A stretch of DNA of 38,878 nucleotides from Shewanella metallivivens (GCF_028750675.1 NZ_JAQQPZ010000015.1:415045-453922), one strand, 5' to 3'; numbered from the stretch's first letter, positions 26,127 through 35,839 are shown. Notes: generated by a model from the letters alone, not told the origin. Translations and numbers: made by a program.

Positions 26127-27689
26127 TTATTTACGCAGATAATTGACCACGCCCATCAATAGCAGTAAGCCACATAATATCAGTAGCGGTAATTGACCGA
26201 TTTTTCTAAACCAGGTTTCACCTCTGTAAAGCGCCACATCTGCGACCAATACGCCGGTTTCAAACTGCGCAATAGTATCTGTAATACGGCCGTGTGGGTC
26301 GACGACAGCGGTGACGCCATTATTAGTGCCGCGCAGCAGTGGCTTACCCATCTCGATAGCGCGCATTTGGGCGATTTCCATGTGCTGTAATGGCCCGTTT
26401 GATGCGCCAAACCAAGCGTCGTTTGATACCGTTAAAAGCATGTCTGTTTGATTGGTCACACTGGCTCTAACCTGCTCAGGAAAGACTATTTCATAACAAA
26501 TAGCTGGCGCAATATGGTAACCCACAGCGGTAAGATTTTGTTGAGTATACTTACCCCGTTGAAACGATGACATGGGCAAATTAAAAAATGGGGCGATGGG
26601 ACGCAGCAAGTCACCAAAAGGCACAAACTCGCCAATAGGCAGCAAATGATGCTTTTTAAACTCATTAGTGCCATTGACGAGGTAGTCAGCGCTCTGTTGC
26701 TGTTTTTGGTTATGGTTACCCAATACAATCAGCGAGTTATAATAGTCATCTTGCTGGTGGCTAATAATGCCGGTGATGATGGCAGTATTATTGAGGTTTG
26801 CCACTTGGTTAGCGTTTAATAAAAAGTCTTCGACCATGACTTCTGGTGCCGGTATGGCGGCCTCAGGCCAAATCACAATATCAACGCTAGATGTATCATC
26901 AAACTGAGCACGAGTGAGATCCATGTATTTCAACATGGTTGGCCATAATGCGTCAGGCTCCCATTTCATGCTTTGGGGAATGTTGCCTTGTACTAATGCG
27001 ACTTTGACTGACTTTCCGCTTGGCGCGATAGGGTTTAATTGCGGTGCCGCCCATGCGCTTAAGGCCAAAATTGGGATAATAATTAAAATAGGTAATAGGC
27101 GCTTTTGCGTGAGTAACACCAATGCGCCAGCGACAATGGCGACGATAAAACTTAGCCCAAGTGCGCCAATAAAACTGGCTAGTTCACTTAATGGCCCAAG
27201 TGTTTGGCTGTAACCTGCCCATATCCAAGGGAATCCGGTTAATACCCAGCCTCTTAGCCATTCAGTTAACACCCATAACGCCGGAAATAAGCCTAAATAG
27301 ACCAGATAAGGTGATAAAGCATGTTTACGTGTTTGGGACAGCTTAGTAAGCAAATAGCCACACAATGCAGGGTAAATGGCCAAATACAGCGCTAAGACAG
27401 CCATTAATGCCATCGACACGACTACAGGCATGCCGCCAAAGGTATCAATACTGACATGCACCCAGCTGATACCGACTACAAAGCAACCAAAACCAAAACT
27501 TAGCCAGTAATATAGGCTGTTTTTCGCCGTTAATGATTGGCTTTGCCATAGTGCAAAAGTCAGTGCGAGTGGGAAAGCTGCCCAGATCTCATAGGGCGCA
27601 AAAGATAACGCAGTGCTGGCGCCAGCAATAAATGCTGTCACCAGACTGACAATACTCAAGTTAGAGTATACAGATTGATTGTTTAACAC
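26127..27689 (-). CDS. lnt: Apolipoprotein N-acyltransferase
   Basis: A 520-residue inner-membrane enzyme that adds the third acyl chain to lipoproteins. About six to eight membrane helices in residues 1-215 precede a periplasmic nitrilase-like domain with the Glu-Lys-Cys triad: IWPEAAIPAP (Glu), HLLPIGEFVPFG (Lys) and APAICYEIVFPE (Cys). A final membrane segment near 490-515 anchors the C-terminus. The start is GTG at 27689, only 3 bases after the corC stop, without a strong ribosome-binding site, so coupled translation is likely. It would mature the lipoproteins RlpA and LptE encoded in this window. Confidence 0.97.
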   Translation of the reverse strand: MLNNQSVYSNLSIVSLVTAFIAGASTALSFAPYEIWAAFPLALTFALWQSQSLTAKNSLYYWLSFGFGCFVVGISWVHVSIDTFGGMPVVVSMALMAVLALYLAIYPALCGYLLTKLSQTRKHALSPYLVYLGLFPALWVLTEWLRGWVLTGFPWIWAGYSQTLGPLSELASFIGALGLSFIVAIVAGALVLLTQKRLLPILIIIPILALSAWAAPQLNPIAPSGKSVKVALVQGNIPQSMKWEPDALWPTMLKYMDLTRAQFDDTSSVDIVIWPEAAIPAPEVMVEDFLLNANQVANLNNTAIITGIISHQQDDYYNSLIVLGNHNQKQQQSADYLVNGTNEFKKHHLLPIGEFVPFGDLLRPIAPFFNLPMSSFQRGKYTQQNLTAVGYHIAPAICYEIVFPEQVRASVTNQTDMLLTVSNDAWFGASNGPLQHMEIAQMRAIEMGKPLLRGTNNGVTAVVDPHGRITDTIAQFETGVLVADVALYRGETWFRKIGQLPLLILCGLLLLMGVVNYLRK

Positions 27690-27692
27690 GAT

Positions 27693-28571
27693 TTAGTCGT
27701 CGAATTCTTCGCTAAGATTAGGGTCGGGTAGCTTAACACGAAGTTGTACTAAGCGGCGGTTATCTGCGTTGATGACCTTGAATTCAATATTATCGATAAC
27801 AATACTTTCGTTACGCTCAGGCAAATGGCCAAAAGCGTGAGACACTAAACCACCAACGGTATCGAATTCTTCGTCGCTGAAGTGAGTACCACAAGCTTCG
27901 TTAAAGTCGTCGATTTCTGTTAACGCTTTTACCATGAATACAGTATTGCTGAGTTTTTTAATTTCGGTGTCTTCTACTGAGTTATGATCAAATTCGTCTT
28001 CAATTTCACCAACGATTTCTTCCAGAATATCTTCAATAGTGACAAGGCCTGATACGCCGCCGTATTCATCAACCACAATGGCCATATGATAGCGTTGCGA
28101 ACGGAACTCTTTAAGCAGGACATCGACGCGCTTACTTTCTGGCACTACCACGGCTGGGCGGATCACTTGAGCCAGTGTGAAGGGGTCGTCAGACTGTTTA
28201 AAACCGAATTTGATCAGATCTTTAGCCAGTAAAATACCTTCGATATGATCTTTATCTTCATTAACGACAGGGAAGCGCGAGTGGCCTGAGTCGATAACCG
28301 TTTCTAACAGTTGTTCGACGCTACAGTCTATTTGAATAGTCACTATCTGTGAGCGTGGGATCATGATGTCACGCACACGAAGGTCGGAAACCTCTAATAC
28401 ACCTTTAATCATTTCGCGAGTGTCTTCTGTTATCAGGTCGCGCATTTCAGCGCCTGCTATGACGTCGACTAGGTCTTCGCGATTTTGAGGTTCGCCCTGA
28501 AATAGTTGGTTGATTTTATCGAACCAGCTTCTCTTGTGGGCGCTTGTACTCGGGGGGATATCGTCACTCAT
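27693..28571 (-). CDS. corC: CorC/YbeX transporter-associated CBS-domain protein
   Basis: A 292-residue cytoplasmic protein, same length as E. coli CorC. Order: N-terminal tail, DLITEDTREMIKGVLEVSDLRVRDIMIPRSQ, two CBS domains (about 70-200) that bind adenine nucleotide, with HSRFPVVNEDKDHIEGILLAKDLI and YHMAIVVDEYGGVSGLVTIEDILEEIVGEI, and a CorC_HlyC domain (about 210-285). It is linked to magnesium/cobalt efflux and ribosome assembly, though the mechanism is debated. It lies 45 bases after ybeY and 3 before lnt. I see no clear Shine-Dalgarno at its ATG. Confidence 0.95.
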   Translation of the reverse strand: MSDDIPPSTSAHKRSWFDKINQLFQGEPQNREDLVDVIAGAEMRDLITEDTREMIKGVLEVSDLRVRDIMIPRSQIVTIQIDCSVEQLLETVIDSGHSRFPVVNEDKDHIEGILLAKDLIKFGFKQSDDPFTLAQVIRPAVVVPESKRVDVLLKEFRSQRYHMAIVVDEYGGVSGLVTIEDILEEIVGEIEDEFDHNSVEDTEIKKLSNTVFMVKALTEIDDFNEACGTHFSDEEFDTVGGLVSHAFGHLPERNESIVIDNIEFKVINADNRRLVQLRVKLPDPNLSEEFDD

Positions 28572-28616
28572 AATATTTTTATAAACTTGTCTATCTATCA
28601 GATAAATATCGTTTAT

Positions 28617-29084
28617 TTATGCTTCCTTATAGGGATCTGTAAAACCTAAGCCTTCAACAAGTTGGGTCTCTAATGACTCCATCTCATCGGCTTCCTCGTC
28701 GATAATATGGTCATAACCTAGCAAATGCAAGCAGCCGTGTATGACCATGTGTGCCCAATGGGCATTTAAGGGTTTATTTTGCTCGATAGCCTCTTGTTCA
28801 ACAACCTTTGCACAAATGACTAAATCACCTAAAAGTGGCAGTTCGACTTCGGGTGGCGCTTCAAAGGGAAATGACAATACATTAGTGGGTTTGTCTTTGC
28901 CACGATAAGTACTATTAAGCTGTTGGCTTTCGGCTATATCGACCACTCTAATAGTCAGTTCAACCTCTGACATGGTTTGACCAATGGCAGTGCGCACCCA
29001 AGATTCAAATTCTGCTTGTGATGGCAGGTTGGGGGCTTGGATTGCAATTTGCAGATCGAGATCTAATTTGATTGCTTGGCTCAT
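28617..29084 (-). CDS. ybeY: Endoribonuclease YbeY, rRNA maturation factor
   Basis: A 155-residue zinc-dependent endoribonuclease involved in 16S 3'-end maturation and 70S quality control. The metal site HGCLHLLGYDH gives His116, His120 and His126, and TNVLSFPFEAP precedes it, both as in E. coli (same length). It overlaps ybeZ by 4 bases (ATGA), so the two are translationally coupled. Confidence 0.97.
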   Translation of the reverse strand: MSQAIKLDLDLQIAIQAPNLPSQAEFESWVRTAIGQTMSEVELTIRVVDIAESQQLNSTYRGKDKPTNVLSFPFEAPPEVELPLLGDLVICAKVVEQEAIEQNKPLNAHWAHMVIHGCLHLLGYDHIIDEEADEMESLETQLVEGLGFTDPYKEA

Positions 29085-30145
29085 TGGGCCGGGTCCTGTG
29101 TTTCCTGCTGTAGACGTTTTTGCTCACGTTCGCGGTAGGCTTGTTCTTTTGCTGCTTTTTCGATTTGCTCTTGTTGTTCAAACGCCTCGTAGGCTTCAAC
29201 AATCCGTGCCACCACGGGGTGACGCACTACATCTTGCGCAATAAAGAAGTTAAAGCTGATTTCTGGCACTTCACTTAATACTTCAATTGCGTGGCGCAAA
29301 CCAGACTTTTGGCTGCGAGGTAAATCGATTTGGGTAATATCGCCAGTGATCACCGCGCGTGAATTAAAACCAATTCGGGTTAAGAACATTTTCATTTGTT
29401 CTACCGTGGTATTTTGGCTTTCATCTAAAATAATGAATGCATCATTGAGTGTCCGGCCGCGCATATAAGCAAGTGGAGCGACTTCAATGACGCTGCGCTC
29501 AATCAGTTTTTCAACTTTCTCAAAGCCCATCATTTCAAAGAGCGCATCGTAAAGCGGACGTAAATAAGGGTCGACCTTTTGGCTTAAATCCCCTGGCAGG
29601 AACCCCAATTTTTCACCGGCTTCAACCGCTGGGCGGGTCAGTAAAATACGGCGCACTTCTTGGCGCTCATAGGCATCGACTGCGGCCGCAACGGCTAAAT
29701 AGGTTTTACCTGTACCGGCAGGGCCAATACCAAAGCTGATGTCGTGGCGGGTAATATTGTGCATGTACACGCTTTGATTAGGCGTGCGTGGCTTAATGAC
29801 GCCACGTTTGGTTTTAATGTGCACACCGCTGTCATCGTGTTCTTGCTCTGCTTCAAGATTGATAGCTTCTTGAATGGCTAGGTGGACGACTTCGGGTTCT
29901 AAATCTGGGGTACTGCCTTTGACTGTTTGGGTTTCGATATACAGTTGGCGCAATAAATTATTAGCATTCAAGGCATTACGTGGTAAACCAACAATGGTGA
30001 AGTGGTTGTTTTTATGAATAATCTCAACACCTAAACGACGTTCGAGCTGTTTAATGTTGTCATCAAAAGGGCCACATAATGAGGCTAAACGGCGTGTATC
30101 TGAAGGTTCTAGATACAAGTTCATGGTAGTGACTTTAGTGGTCAA
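29081..30145 (-). CDS. ybeZ: PhoH-like ATPase YbeZ, TTG start
   Basis: A 354-residue PhoH-family ATPase that works with YbeY in ribosome metabolism. The Walker A motif GPAGTGKT is at 141-148, Walker B is FIILDESQNT, and an N-terminal KH-like nucleic-acid-binding segment is seen at about 25-75. I keep the TTG at 30145 because GGAG lies about 6 bases upstream and the resulting N-terminus has nearly the length of E. coli YbeZ; the in-frame ATG at 30124 has only a weak AAAG. The C-terminal tail is a charged, glutamine-rich coil (EQQEQIEKAAKEQAYRERE). First gene of ybeZ-ybeY-corC-lnt. Confidence 0.95.
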   Translation of the reverse strand: MTTKVTTMNLYLEPSDTRRLASLCGPFDDNIKQLERRLGVEIIHKNNHFTIVGLPRNALNANNLLRQLYIETQTVKGSTPDLEPEVVHLAIQEAINLEAEQEHDDSGVHIKTKRGVIKPRTPNQSVYMHNITRHDISFGIGPAGTGKTYLAVAAAVDAYERQEVRRILLTRPAVEAGEKLGFLPGDLSQKVDPYLRPLYDALFEMMGFEKVEKLIERSVIEVAPLAYMRGRTLNDAFIILDESQNTTVEQMKMFLTRIGFNSRAVITGDITQIDLPRSQKSGLRHAIEVLSEVPEISFNFFIAQDVVRHPVVARIVEAYEAFEQQEQIEKAAKEQAYREREQKRLQQETQDPAQ

Positions 30146-30248
30146 ATAAGGCTCCAGTGCTTAGTCGAAAACGACACAAAATGAATATGACTTGCAATAT
30201 AGACAGTGTACGAGTGTCTTTATCGAATTACCATAATATGCCGGTTTT

Positions 30249-30283
30249 TTGGCAAAAATAAAGGCGGACTAGCCGCCTTTATT
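30249..30283 (-). terminator. miaB terminator
   Basis: Perfect 11-bp stem AATAAAGGCGG / CCGCCTTTATT with an ACTAG loop, followed on the minus strand by TTTTTGCC. It lies 24 bases after the miaB stop and separates miaB from ybeZ. Confidence 0.88.
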
Positions 30284-30306
30284 ACTGCACTCACAATCAA
30301 GCTGAA

Positions 30307-31731
30307 TTATGGCTTGTATTGGGTCACACCCAAAGCATCATCTTGTTTGTGTTTAGCTAAAATATCAGACGGACGTAGACTACGGCGTAGATCCATTTCA
30401 TTTTCACCACGAATAAATTCGCCGCGTAATGAGTTGGTATATACGTCAACAATTTTCACATCAACAAAACTGCCAATATGAGTGTGTGGTGCTTCAAAGT
30501 TCACCACGCGATTGTTTTCAGTACGACCGCGAAGCTCCATTGGATTCTTAACCGACGGACCTTCTACTAAAATACGTTGTACTGTGCCTAACATTTGACG
30601 ACTGTATCGCATCGCTTGTTGGGTTATACGGTCTTGCAAAATAGCTAAACGCTGTTTCTTTTCGTCGTCGCTCACATCATCGGGCAAATCAGCCGCAGGT
30701 GTACCTGGGCGAGCGCTATAAATAAAGCTAAAGCTGTGATCAAATGCCACATCTTCAATCAGTTTCATGGTGTCAGCAAAATCATCAGCTGTTTCACCTG
30801 GGAAGCCGATAATAAAGTCAGAACTGATTTGAATGTCAGGACGGGCTTTACGTAATCGACGAATGATTGACTTGTATTCGATGGCCATATGGCCGCGCTT
30901 CATTTGAGTTAAAATACGGTCAGAACCCGACTGTACTGGTAAATGTAAGAAGCTGACTAATTCAGGCGTGTCTTCATAAACGTCAATAATGTCTTGGGTA
31001 AATTCAATCGGATGGCTCGTGGTAAAGCGTAAGCGATCGATACCATCGATTGAGGCGATTAAACGCAGCAATTCTGCAAAGGTGCAAATCTCATCATCGT
31101 GAGTGGCACCGCGATATGCATTAACGTTTTGGCCAAGTAAATTCACTTCGCGTACGCCTTGTGCTGCTAATTGGGCAACTTCAAGAATGATGTCATCTAA
31201 TGGGCGACTGACTTCTTCGCCACGAGTATAAGGGACTACGCAGAAAGAACAGTATTTGCTGCAACCTTCCATAATCGATACAAACGCCGTTGGACCATCA
31301 GCGCGAGGCTCTGGTAAACGGTCGAACTTTTCGATTTCAGGGAAGCTAATATCGATCACCGCTTTTTCGCCGCGTTGGATCTGATCGATCATGTCGGGTA
31401 GGCGGTGTAAGGTTTGTGGGCCAAAAATAATGTCGACACATTGGGCGCGATCTTTAATGGCTTTACCTTCTTGTGAGGCAACACAGCCACCCACCCCAAT
31501 AATTAAATTAGGATTTTTGTCTTTTAAAGATTTCCAACGCCCTAGCTGATGGAAAACCTTCTCCTGTGCTTTTTCACGAATAGAGCAAGTATTAAGCAGT
31601 AGTACGTCTGCTTCACTCGCATCTTCGGTCAAGGTATAACCTTGATAGTCGTCTAATAAATCAGCCATCTTTGATGAGTCGTACTCATTCATCTGACAGC
31701 CCCAGGTTTTAATATGAAGTTTTTTACTCAT
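30307..31731 (-). CDS. miaB: tRNA-2-methylthio-N6-dimethylallyladenosine synthase
   Basis: A 474-residue radical SAM methylthiotransferase that converts i6A37 to ms2i6A37 in tRNAs reading UNN codons. Cys12, Cys49 and Cys83 (auxiliary cluster, UPF0004 domain) and Cys157, Cys161, Cys164 (CSKYCSFC, SAM cluster) fall exactly at E. coli numbering, and a TRAM domain closes the protein (about 375-440). The ATG at 31731 (MSKKLHIKTWGCQMNE) matches E. coli MTKKLHIKTWGCQMNE; the start at 31752 would add seven residues. tRNA-Trp in this window is a plausible substrate. Confidence 0.97.
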   Translation of the reverse strand: MSKKLHIKTWGCQMNEYDSSKMADLLDDYQGYTLTEDASEADVLLLNTCSIREKAQEKVFHQLGRWKSLKDKNPNLIIGVGGCVASQEGKAIKDRAQCVDIIFGPQTLHRLPDMIDQIQRGEKAVIDISFPEIEKFDRLPEPRADGPTAFVSIMEGCSKYCSFCVVPYTRGEEVSRPLDDIILEVAQLAAQGVREVNLLGQNVNAYRGATHDDEICTFAELLRLIASIDGIDRLRFTTSHPIEFTQDIIDVYEDTPELVSFLHLPVQSGSDRILTQMKRGHMAIEYKSIIRRLRKARPDIQISSDFIIGFPGETADDFADTMKLIEDVAFDHSFSFIYSARPGTPAADLPDDVSDDEKKQRLAILQDRITQQAMRYSRQMLGTVQRILVEGPSVKNPMELRGRTENNRVVNFEAPHTHIGSFVDVKIVDVYTNSLRGEFIRGENEMDLRRSLRPSDILAKHKQDDALGVTQYKP

Positions 31732-32161
31732 CAGTGCTCGCCGGTAAACCATAGTAAAAATAGCGCGATATTTTACCTGTTGTCTGGCCGTATGGCTAGC
31801 ACTAGTGCAAGGATCACTCGTTTACAATTAAATCAGTTATTAACCCTTTAAATTGTAATGTTTTATCTTTGCAATAAAACGGCTTGATTGTGTTACAAAA
31901 ATCGTAAAATTTTCTGGTTTTGTTATCACCCTGTAGTAAGTTACTTTGGGCTAAATCACGATTAAACCGTAGCAGTATTTCCGTGCTTTGTGGATATAGG
32001 GCATAATCGAATGCATTTCAGTAGGTGATCTTCATGGTGTCCGCTAATCACTCGTCTAAGTGGTCCATTGATAACTCGCTTTCAGTATAAAATTGGGTTT
32101 ACTGGTTTATTTTAGATTGGCGACCACACTCGCTAGATCACTTTTTATGGATATAAACACG
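31732..32161. other. Divergent miaB-ubiF intergenic region
   Basis: About 430 bp between divergent genes, presumably with both promoters. A weak match TTGATT (31884) / TAAAAT (31905) has a short 15-base spacer. I see no repeat, RNA gene or small reading frame with a ribosome-binding site. Confidence 0.4.
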
Positions 32162-33379
32162 ATGCAACAAACGCCTGACACTCAAGATACCAAACACTCA
32201 ACCGAATACGATGCCGTGATTGTTGGCGGGGGAATGGTGGGGGCAGCCGCTGCTATCGGGTTGGGGCAGCTTGGGTTACATGTGGCAGTGATTGAAGCGC
32301 GTGAGCCGCAAGCTTATGATCCTGAACAACCATTAGATGTACGTGTGTCGGCGATCAGTGTCGCATCAGAGCAGCTGTTGTCTCGCCTAGGTGCGATGGA
32401 AACACTACTGACCATGCGCCATGCACCTTATGATGGTTTAGAAACCTGGGAAATGGACGGTTGCTTAACCTCTTTTACCGCTGCGCAAGTGGGGCAAACA
32501 CATTTAGGTTACTTCTTTGAAAACCGTCTGATACAGCTATGTTTGTGGCAACAAATTCGCCTAATGGATAATGTAGACTTGTTATGCCCTCGCAAGGTAA
32601 CTCAATTTCAGAGGCAATCGGCACTACAGCGTATTAACGTTACCTTAGAAGATGGCAGTCAACTGTCTACGCGCCTGCTTGTGGGGGCTGACGGCGCTAA
32701 TTCGCAAGTGCGTCAATGGTCGGGGATTGGTGTTACTGGTTGGGATTATGCTCAGTCGGCGATGTTAATCAATATTCACACCCAGACCGAGCAGCAATCC
32801 GTTACTTGGCAGCAATTTACCCCTGCGGGCCCAAGGAGCTTATTGCCGCTACCAGGTCATCATGCCTCTTTAGTGTGGTACGATGATGCCAATCGCATTA
32901 AACAATTATCGCAATTGAACAAACTGCAATTAGCTGAACAAATTAAACAGCATTTTCCTGACCGATTAGATGTAAACTTCAGTGTTGAATCGAGTGGCAG
33001 TTTTACCTTAACTCGCCGACATGCACAGCGGTATTATCAAGACAATTTAGTGATTCTTGGCGATGCCGCTCACACCATAAACCCGCTAGCGGGGCAGGGC
33101 GTTAATATTGGCTTTAAAGATGTCGACGTGTTGGTGGCGCAAGTCGCCAACGCAATAGGTAATGGTGAAACGTGGTGGCAAGCCCCCGTGTTAAAGCGTT
33201 ATCAACAGGCTCGTTATTACGATAACCAATTAATGATGACCGCAATGGATGTTTTTTATGCAAGTTTTAGCAATGACTTACTGCCACTAAAGCTATTACG
33301 TAATGGCGCACTAAAACTGGCTAATATCGACTCACCCATTAAGCGTAAAGTCTTAAAGTATGCGTTAGGGTTAAATTAA
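32162..33379 (+). CDS. ubiF: 2-octaprenyl-3-methyl-6-methoxy-1,4-benzoquinol hydroxylase
   Basis: A 405-residue FAD monooxygenase of ubiquinone synthesis that hydroxylates C6 of the ring. The dinucleotide fold AVIVGGGMVGAAAA is near the N-terminus, the DG motif is VGADGANSQVRQWSGIGV, and the second FAD motif is ILGDAAHTINPLAGQGVN. These, the STWQQFTP-like segment and the C-terminal LKYALGLN follow E. coli UbiF, which is also next to miaB and a Met/Leu/Gln tRNA cluster. UbiF is preferred over UbiH/UbiI for this synteny. The start is uncertain among ATGs 32162, 32147 and 32093; 32162 gives a short N-terminal extension relative to E. coli (391). Confidence 0.93.
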   Translation: MQQTPDTQDTKHSTEYDAVIVGGGMVGAAAAIGLGQLGLHVAVIEAREPQAYDPEQPLDVRVSAISVASEQLLSRLGAMETLLTMRHAPYDGLETWEMDGCLTSFTAAQVGQTHLGYFFENRLIQLCLWQQIRLMDNVDLLCPRKVTQFQRQSALQRINVTLEDGSQLSTRLLVGADGANSQVRQWSGIGVTGWDYAQSAMLINIHTQTEQQSVTWQQFTPAGPRSLLPLPGHHASLVWYDDANRIKQLSQLNKLQLAEQIKQHFPDRLDVNFSVESSGSFTLTRRHAQRYYQDNLVILGDAAHTINPLAGQGVNIGFKDVDVLVAQVANAIGNGETWWQAPVLKRYQQARYYDNQLMMTAMDVFYASFSNDLLPLKLLRNGALKLANIDSPIKRKVLKYALGLN

Positions 33380-33405
33380 CCTAAGTCGGTAGCGAAACTT
33401 GTGGT

Positions 33406-33434
33406 TTGTTGACAAGCCATTTGAGTGCTAAAAT
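33406..33434 (+). promoter_or_regulatory. Candidate pth promoter
   Basis: TTGTTG (33406-33411), 17-base spacer, TAAAAT (33429-33434), then GCCGCG. An overlapping TTGACA at 33409 would be only 14 bases from the -10. It lies about 97 bases ahead of pth. Confidence 0.5.
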
Positions 33435-33530
33435 GCCGCGTTTTGCATCAGCTGTATTTAATGCAATCCATAAAAAGGCTATAGCGCAACTGACGAGAGT
33501 CACTTGTGTGAATAAATTGACTAGGTTGTG

Positions 33531-34118
33531 ATGAGTAACATTAAACTAATTGTTGGGTTAGCAAACCCCGGTGCTGAATACGCACAAACTCGCCATAATG
33601 CTGGCGCATGGTACGTGCAAGAGTTAGCGCGTATTTGCAATGTGCCTTTAGTGGCAGACAGTAAATATTTTGGTGTCACAGCTCGGACAATTTTGCACGG
33701 CAAAGATGTGCGCTTGTTGATCCCGACAACGTTTATGAATTTAAGTGGTAAGTCGGTCGCGGCCTTAGCTAACTTTTTTCGTATTCTGCCCGAAGAAATT
33801 TTAGTGGCTCATGACGAGCTTGATATGGACCCCGGTGTGGCTAAATTTAAATTAGGTGGTGGTCACGGTGGTCATAACGGCTTAAAAGATATTATAGCTA
33901 GCTTAGGTAATGACAAAAATTTCCACCGTTTGCGCATAGGCATTGGCCATCCAGGCGATAAAAATAAAGTGAGCGGCTACGTATTGGGCAAAGCTCCTTT
34001 GGTTGAGCAAGAGCGTATAAATGCTGCGATTGATGAAGCCGTTCGTTCAACCGAAATTTTATTTAAACAAGACATGGTGAAAGCCATGCACAGATTACAT
34101 TCGTTTAAAGCAGAATAA
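33531..34118 (+). CDS. pth: Peptidyl-tRNA hydrolase
   Basis: A 195-residue esterase that recycles peptidyl-tRNAs released early from ribosomes. Conserved residues are visible: Asn12 in VGLANPG, catalytic His22 in QTRHNAGAW, FMNLSG with the substrate-binding Asn, and HDELDMDPG with the catalytic-dyad Asp. GGGHGGHNGLKDI and HRLRIGIGHPG complete the family pattern. The ATG at 33531 (MSNIKL) is preferred to the adjacent GTG at 33528; TAGG lies just upstream. It is followed by ychF 78 bases later, the usual pair. Confidence 0.97.
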   Translation: MSNIKLIVGLANPGAEYAQTRHNAGAWYVQELARICNVPLVADSKYFGVTARTILHGKDVRLLIPTTFMNLSGKSVAALANFFRILPEEILVAHDELDMDPGVAKFKLGGGHGGHNGLKDIIASLGNDKNFHRLRIGIGHPGDKNKVSGYVLGKAPLVEQERINAAIDEAVRSTEILFKQDMVKAMHRLHSFKAE

Positions 34119-34196
34119 GCTCGGCGAGTTTTGTTTTAACACCCCTTTCGACATCATTATCCAGTGGGATAATTCTACATATATAAAGGTAAGCAT

Positions 34197-35288
34197 ATGG
34201 GTTTTAAATGCGGCATTGTTGGTTTGCCAAACGTGGGTAAATCAACGCTGTTTAATGCGTTAACACAAGCGGGTATTGAAGCGGCTAACTTCCCGTTTTG
34301 TACTATTGAGCCAAACACCGGTGTGGTACCTGTACCAGACTCTCGTCTTGACGCATTAGCTGAAATTGTAAAACCACAACGTATACTACCTACCACAATG
34401 GAGTTTGTTGACATTGCGGGCCTAGTGGCGGGTGCTTCTAAAGGTGAAGGGTTAGGTAACAAGTTTTTAGCTAACATTCGTGAGACTGATGCCATTGGTC
34501 ACGTTGTACGTTGTTTTGAAGATCCAAACATTGTTCACGTTGCAAATAAGATTGACCCAGCAGGCGATATCGAAGTGATTAACACTGAACTGGCATTAGC
34601 AGACTTAGACTCATGCGAGCGTGCTATTTTACGCCAAGCTAAACGCGCGAAAGGCGGTGACAGTGATGCCAAGTTTGAAGTGAGCGTACTTGAAAAAATG
34701 CGCCCAGTGTTAGATGAAGGCAAAATGTTGCGTTCATTGGATCTAACCAAAGAAGAAAAAGCAGCAGTAGCATACTTAAACTTTTTAACCATGAAGCCAA
34801 CCATGTACATTGCCAATGTGTCTGAAGACGGGTTTGAAAATAACCCTCATTTAGACGTGGTTCGCGAAATTGCTGCTAACGAAAACGCTGTTGTGGTTCC
34901 AGTATGTGCCGCGATTGAGTCAGAGCTTGCTGAAATGGACGCTGAAGAGCGTGATGAATTTATGGCTGATTTAGGCCTAGAAGAGTCAGGTTTAGATCGC
35001 GTTATTCGTGCTGGATATGAATTATTAAACCTACAAACCTATTTTACTGCAGGGGTAAAAGAAGTGCGTGCTTGGACTGTGCCAATTGGCGCATCAGCAC
35101 CGCAAGCTGCGGGGGTTATCCACACCGATTTTGAACGCGGTTTTATTCGCGCTCAAGTGATGGCTTACGCTGACTTTATCACTTATAAAGGCGAAGCAGG
35201 CGCAAAAGAAGCCGGAAAATTGCGTGTTGAAGGTAAAACTTATATCGTTAAAGACGGCGATGTGATGCATTTCTTATTTAACGTTTAA
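34197..35288 (+). CDS. ychF: Redox-responsive ATPase YchF (OLA1 type)
   Basis: A 363-residue Obg-family protein that hydrolyses ATP rather than GTP and binds ribosomes. The P-loop is GLPNVGKST (residues 9-17), the G3 segment is FVDIAGLVAGASKGEGLGN, and in place of NKxD the family motif NVSE appears near 205. The C-terminal TGS domain (about 280-363) ends RVEGKTYIVKDGDVMHFLFNV. Length equals E. coli YchF (363). AAAGG lies upstream of the ATG. Confidence 0.97.
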   Translation: MGFKCGIVGLPNVGKSTLFNALTQAGIEAANFPFCTIEPNTGVVPVPDSRLDALAEIVKPQRILPTTMEFVDIAGLVAGASKGEGLGNKFLANIRETDAIGHVVRCFEDPNIVHVANKIDPAGDIEVINTELALADLDSCERAILRQAKRAKGGDSDAKFEVSVLEKMRPVLDEGKMLRSLDLTKEEKAAVAYLNFLTMKPTMYIANVSEDGFENNPHLDVVREIAANENAVVVPVCAAIESELAEMDAEERDEFMADLGLEESGLDRVIRAGYELLNLQTYFTAGVKEVRAWTVPIGASAPQAAGVIHTDFERGFIRAQVMAYADFITYKGEAGAKEAGKLRVEGKTYIVKDGDVMHFLFNV

Positions 35289-35422
35289 GCGTTATTGAGA
35301 AATAAAAGGGGCGTAAGGCGATAAAAGGTGAGCTAAGTGGGGTTATTTTGTCGATTCGGCATCCAGTTTGGTGAAGATATAGCCGAACAAGACGAATTGA
35401 TGAAAATAGCGAAAAAAACCAG

Positions 35423-35451
35423 TTGACCTCGATAACCTGAATAAGCATAAT
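35423..35451 (+). promoter_or_regulatory. Strong promoter of the tRNA array
   Basis: TTGACC (35423-35428), exact 17-base spacer, CATAAT (35446-35451), followed by the GC-rich discriminator ACGCCCCG typical of stringent stable-RNA promoters. A small leader hairpin TTCCTC/GAGGAA (35460-35476) precedes the first tRNA. Confidence 0.8.
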
Positions 35452-35490
35452 ACGCCCCGTTCCTCACCAAGAGGAATTGCAAAAAGTAGT

Positions 35491-35567
35491 GGCAATATAG
35501 CTCAGTTGGTTAGAGCACAGCACTCATAATGCTGGGGTCGCAGGTTCAAATCCCGCTATTGCTACCA
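35491..35567 (+). tRNA. tRNA-Met (elongator, anticodon CAT), copy 1
   Basis: A 77-nt cloverleaf with anticodon arm CAGCACTCATAATGCTG and encoded CCA. The acceptor GGCAATA pairs with TATTGCT, giving a G1.U72 wobble instead of G-C as in E. coli. The first base is paired-type G, so it is the elongator, not the initiator (which has C1). First gene of the array. Confidence 0.96.
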
Positions 35568-35610
35568 TTACTTTGCACATCTTACTCAAGATGTAAAACA
35601 TGAGTGCAGT

Positions 35611-35695
<85 letters not shown>

Positions 35696-35740
35696 TTATT
35701 AGAAAGGCTGGCTTAGGCGGGCATTTCAAAAAAGTTTGAT

Positions 35741-35815
35741 TGGGATATCGCCAAGCGGTAAGGCACCGGGTTTTGATCTCGGCATCCCCAGGTTCGAATC
35801 CTGGTATCCCAGCCA
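35741..35815 (+). tRNA. tRNA-Gln (anticodon TTG), copy 1
   Basis: A 75-nt cloverleaf; anticodon loop TTTTGAT gives TTG. The acceptor is TGGGATA / TATCCCA with the weak U1-A72 pair that glutaminyl-tRNA synthetase prefers. CCA is encoded after the discriminator G. Confidence 0.96.
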
Positions 35816-35839
35816 CTTATTAGTTAGAAAAAAGATTAT

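Noticed and set aside
31884..31910. TTGATT/TAAAAT promoter ahead of ubiF
   Set aside because: The 15-base spacer is short and the site is about 250 bases upstream; too weak to list as a feature.
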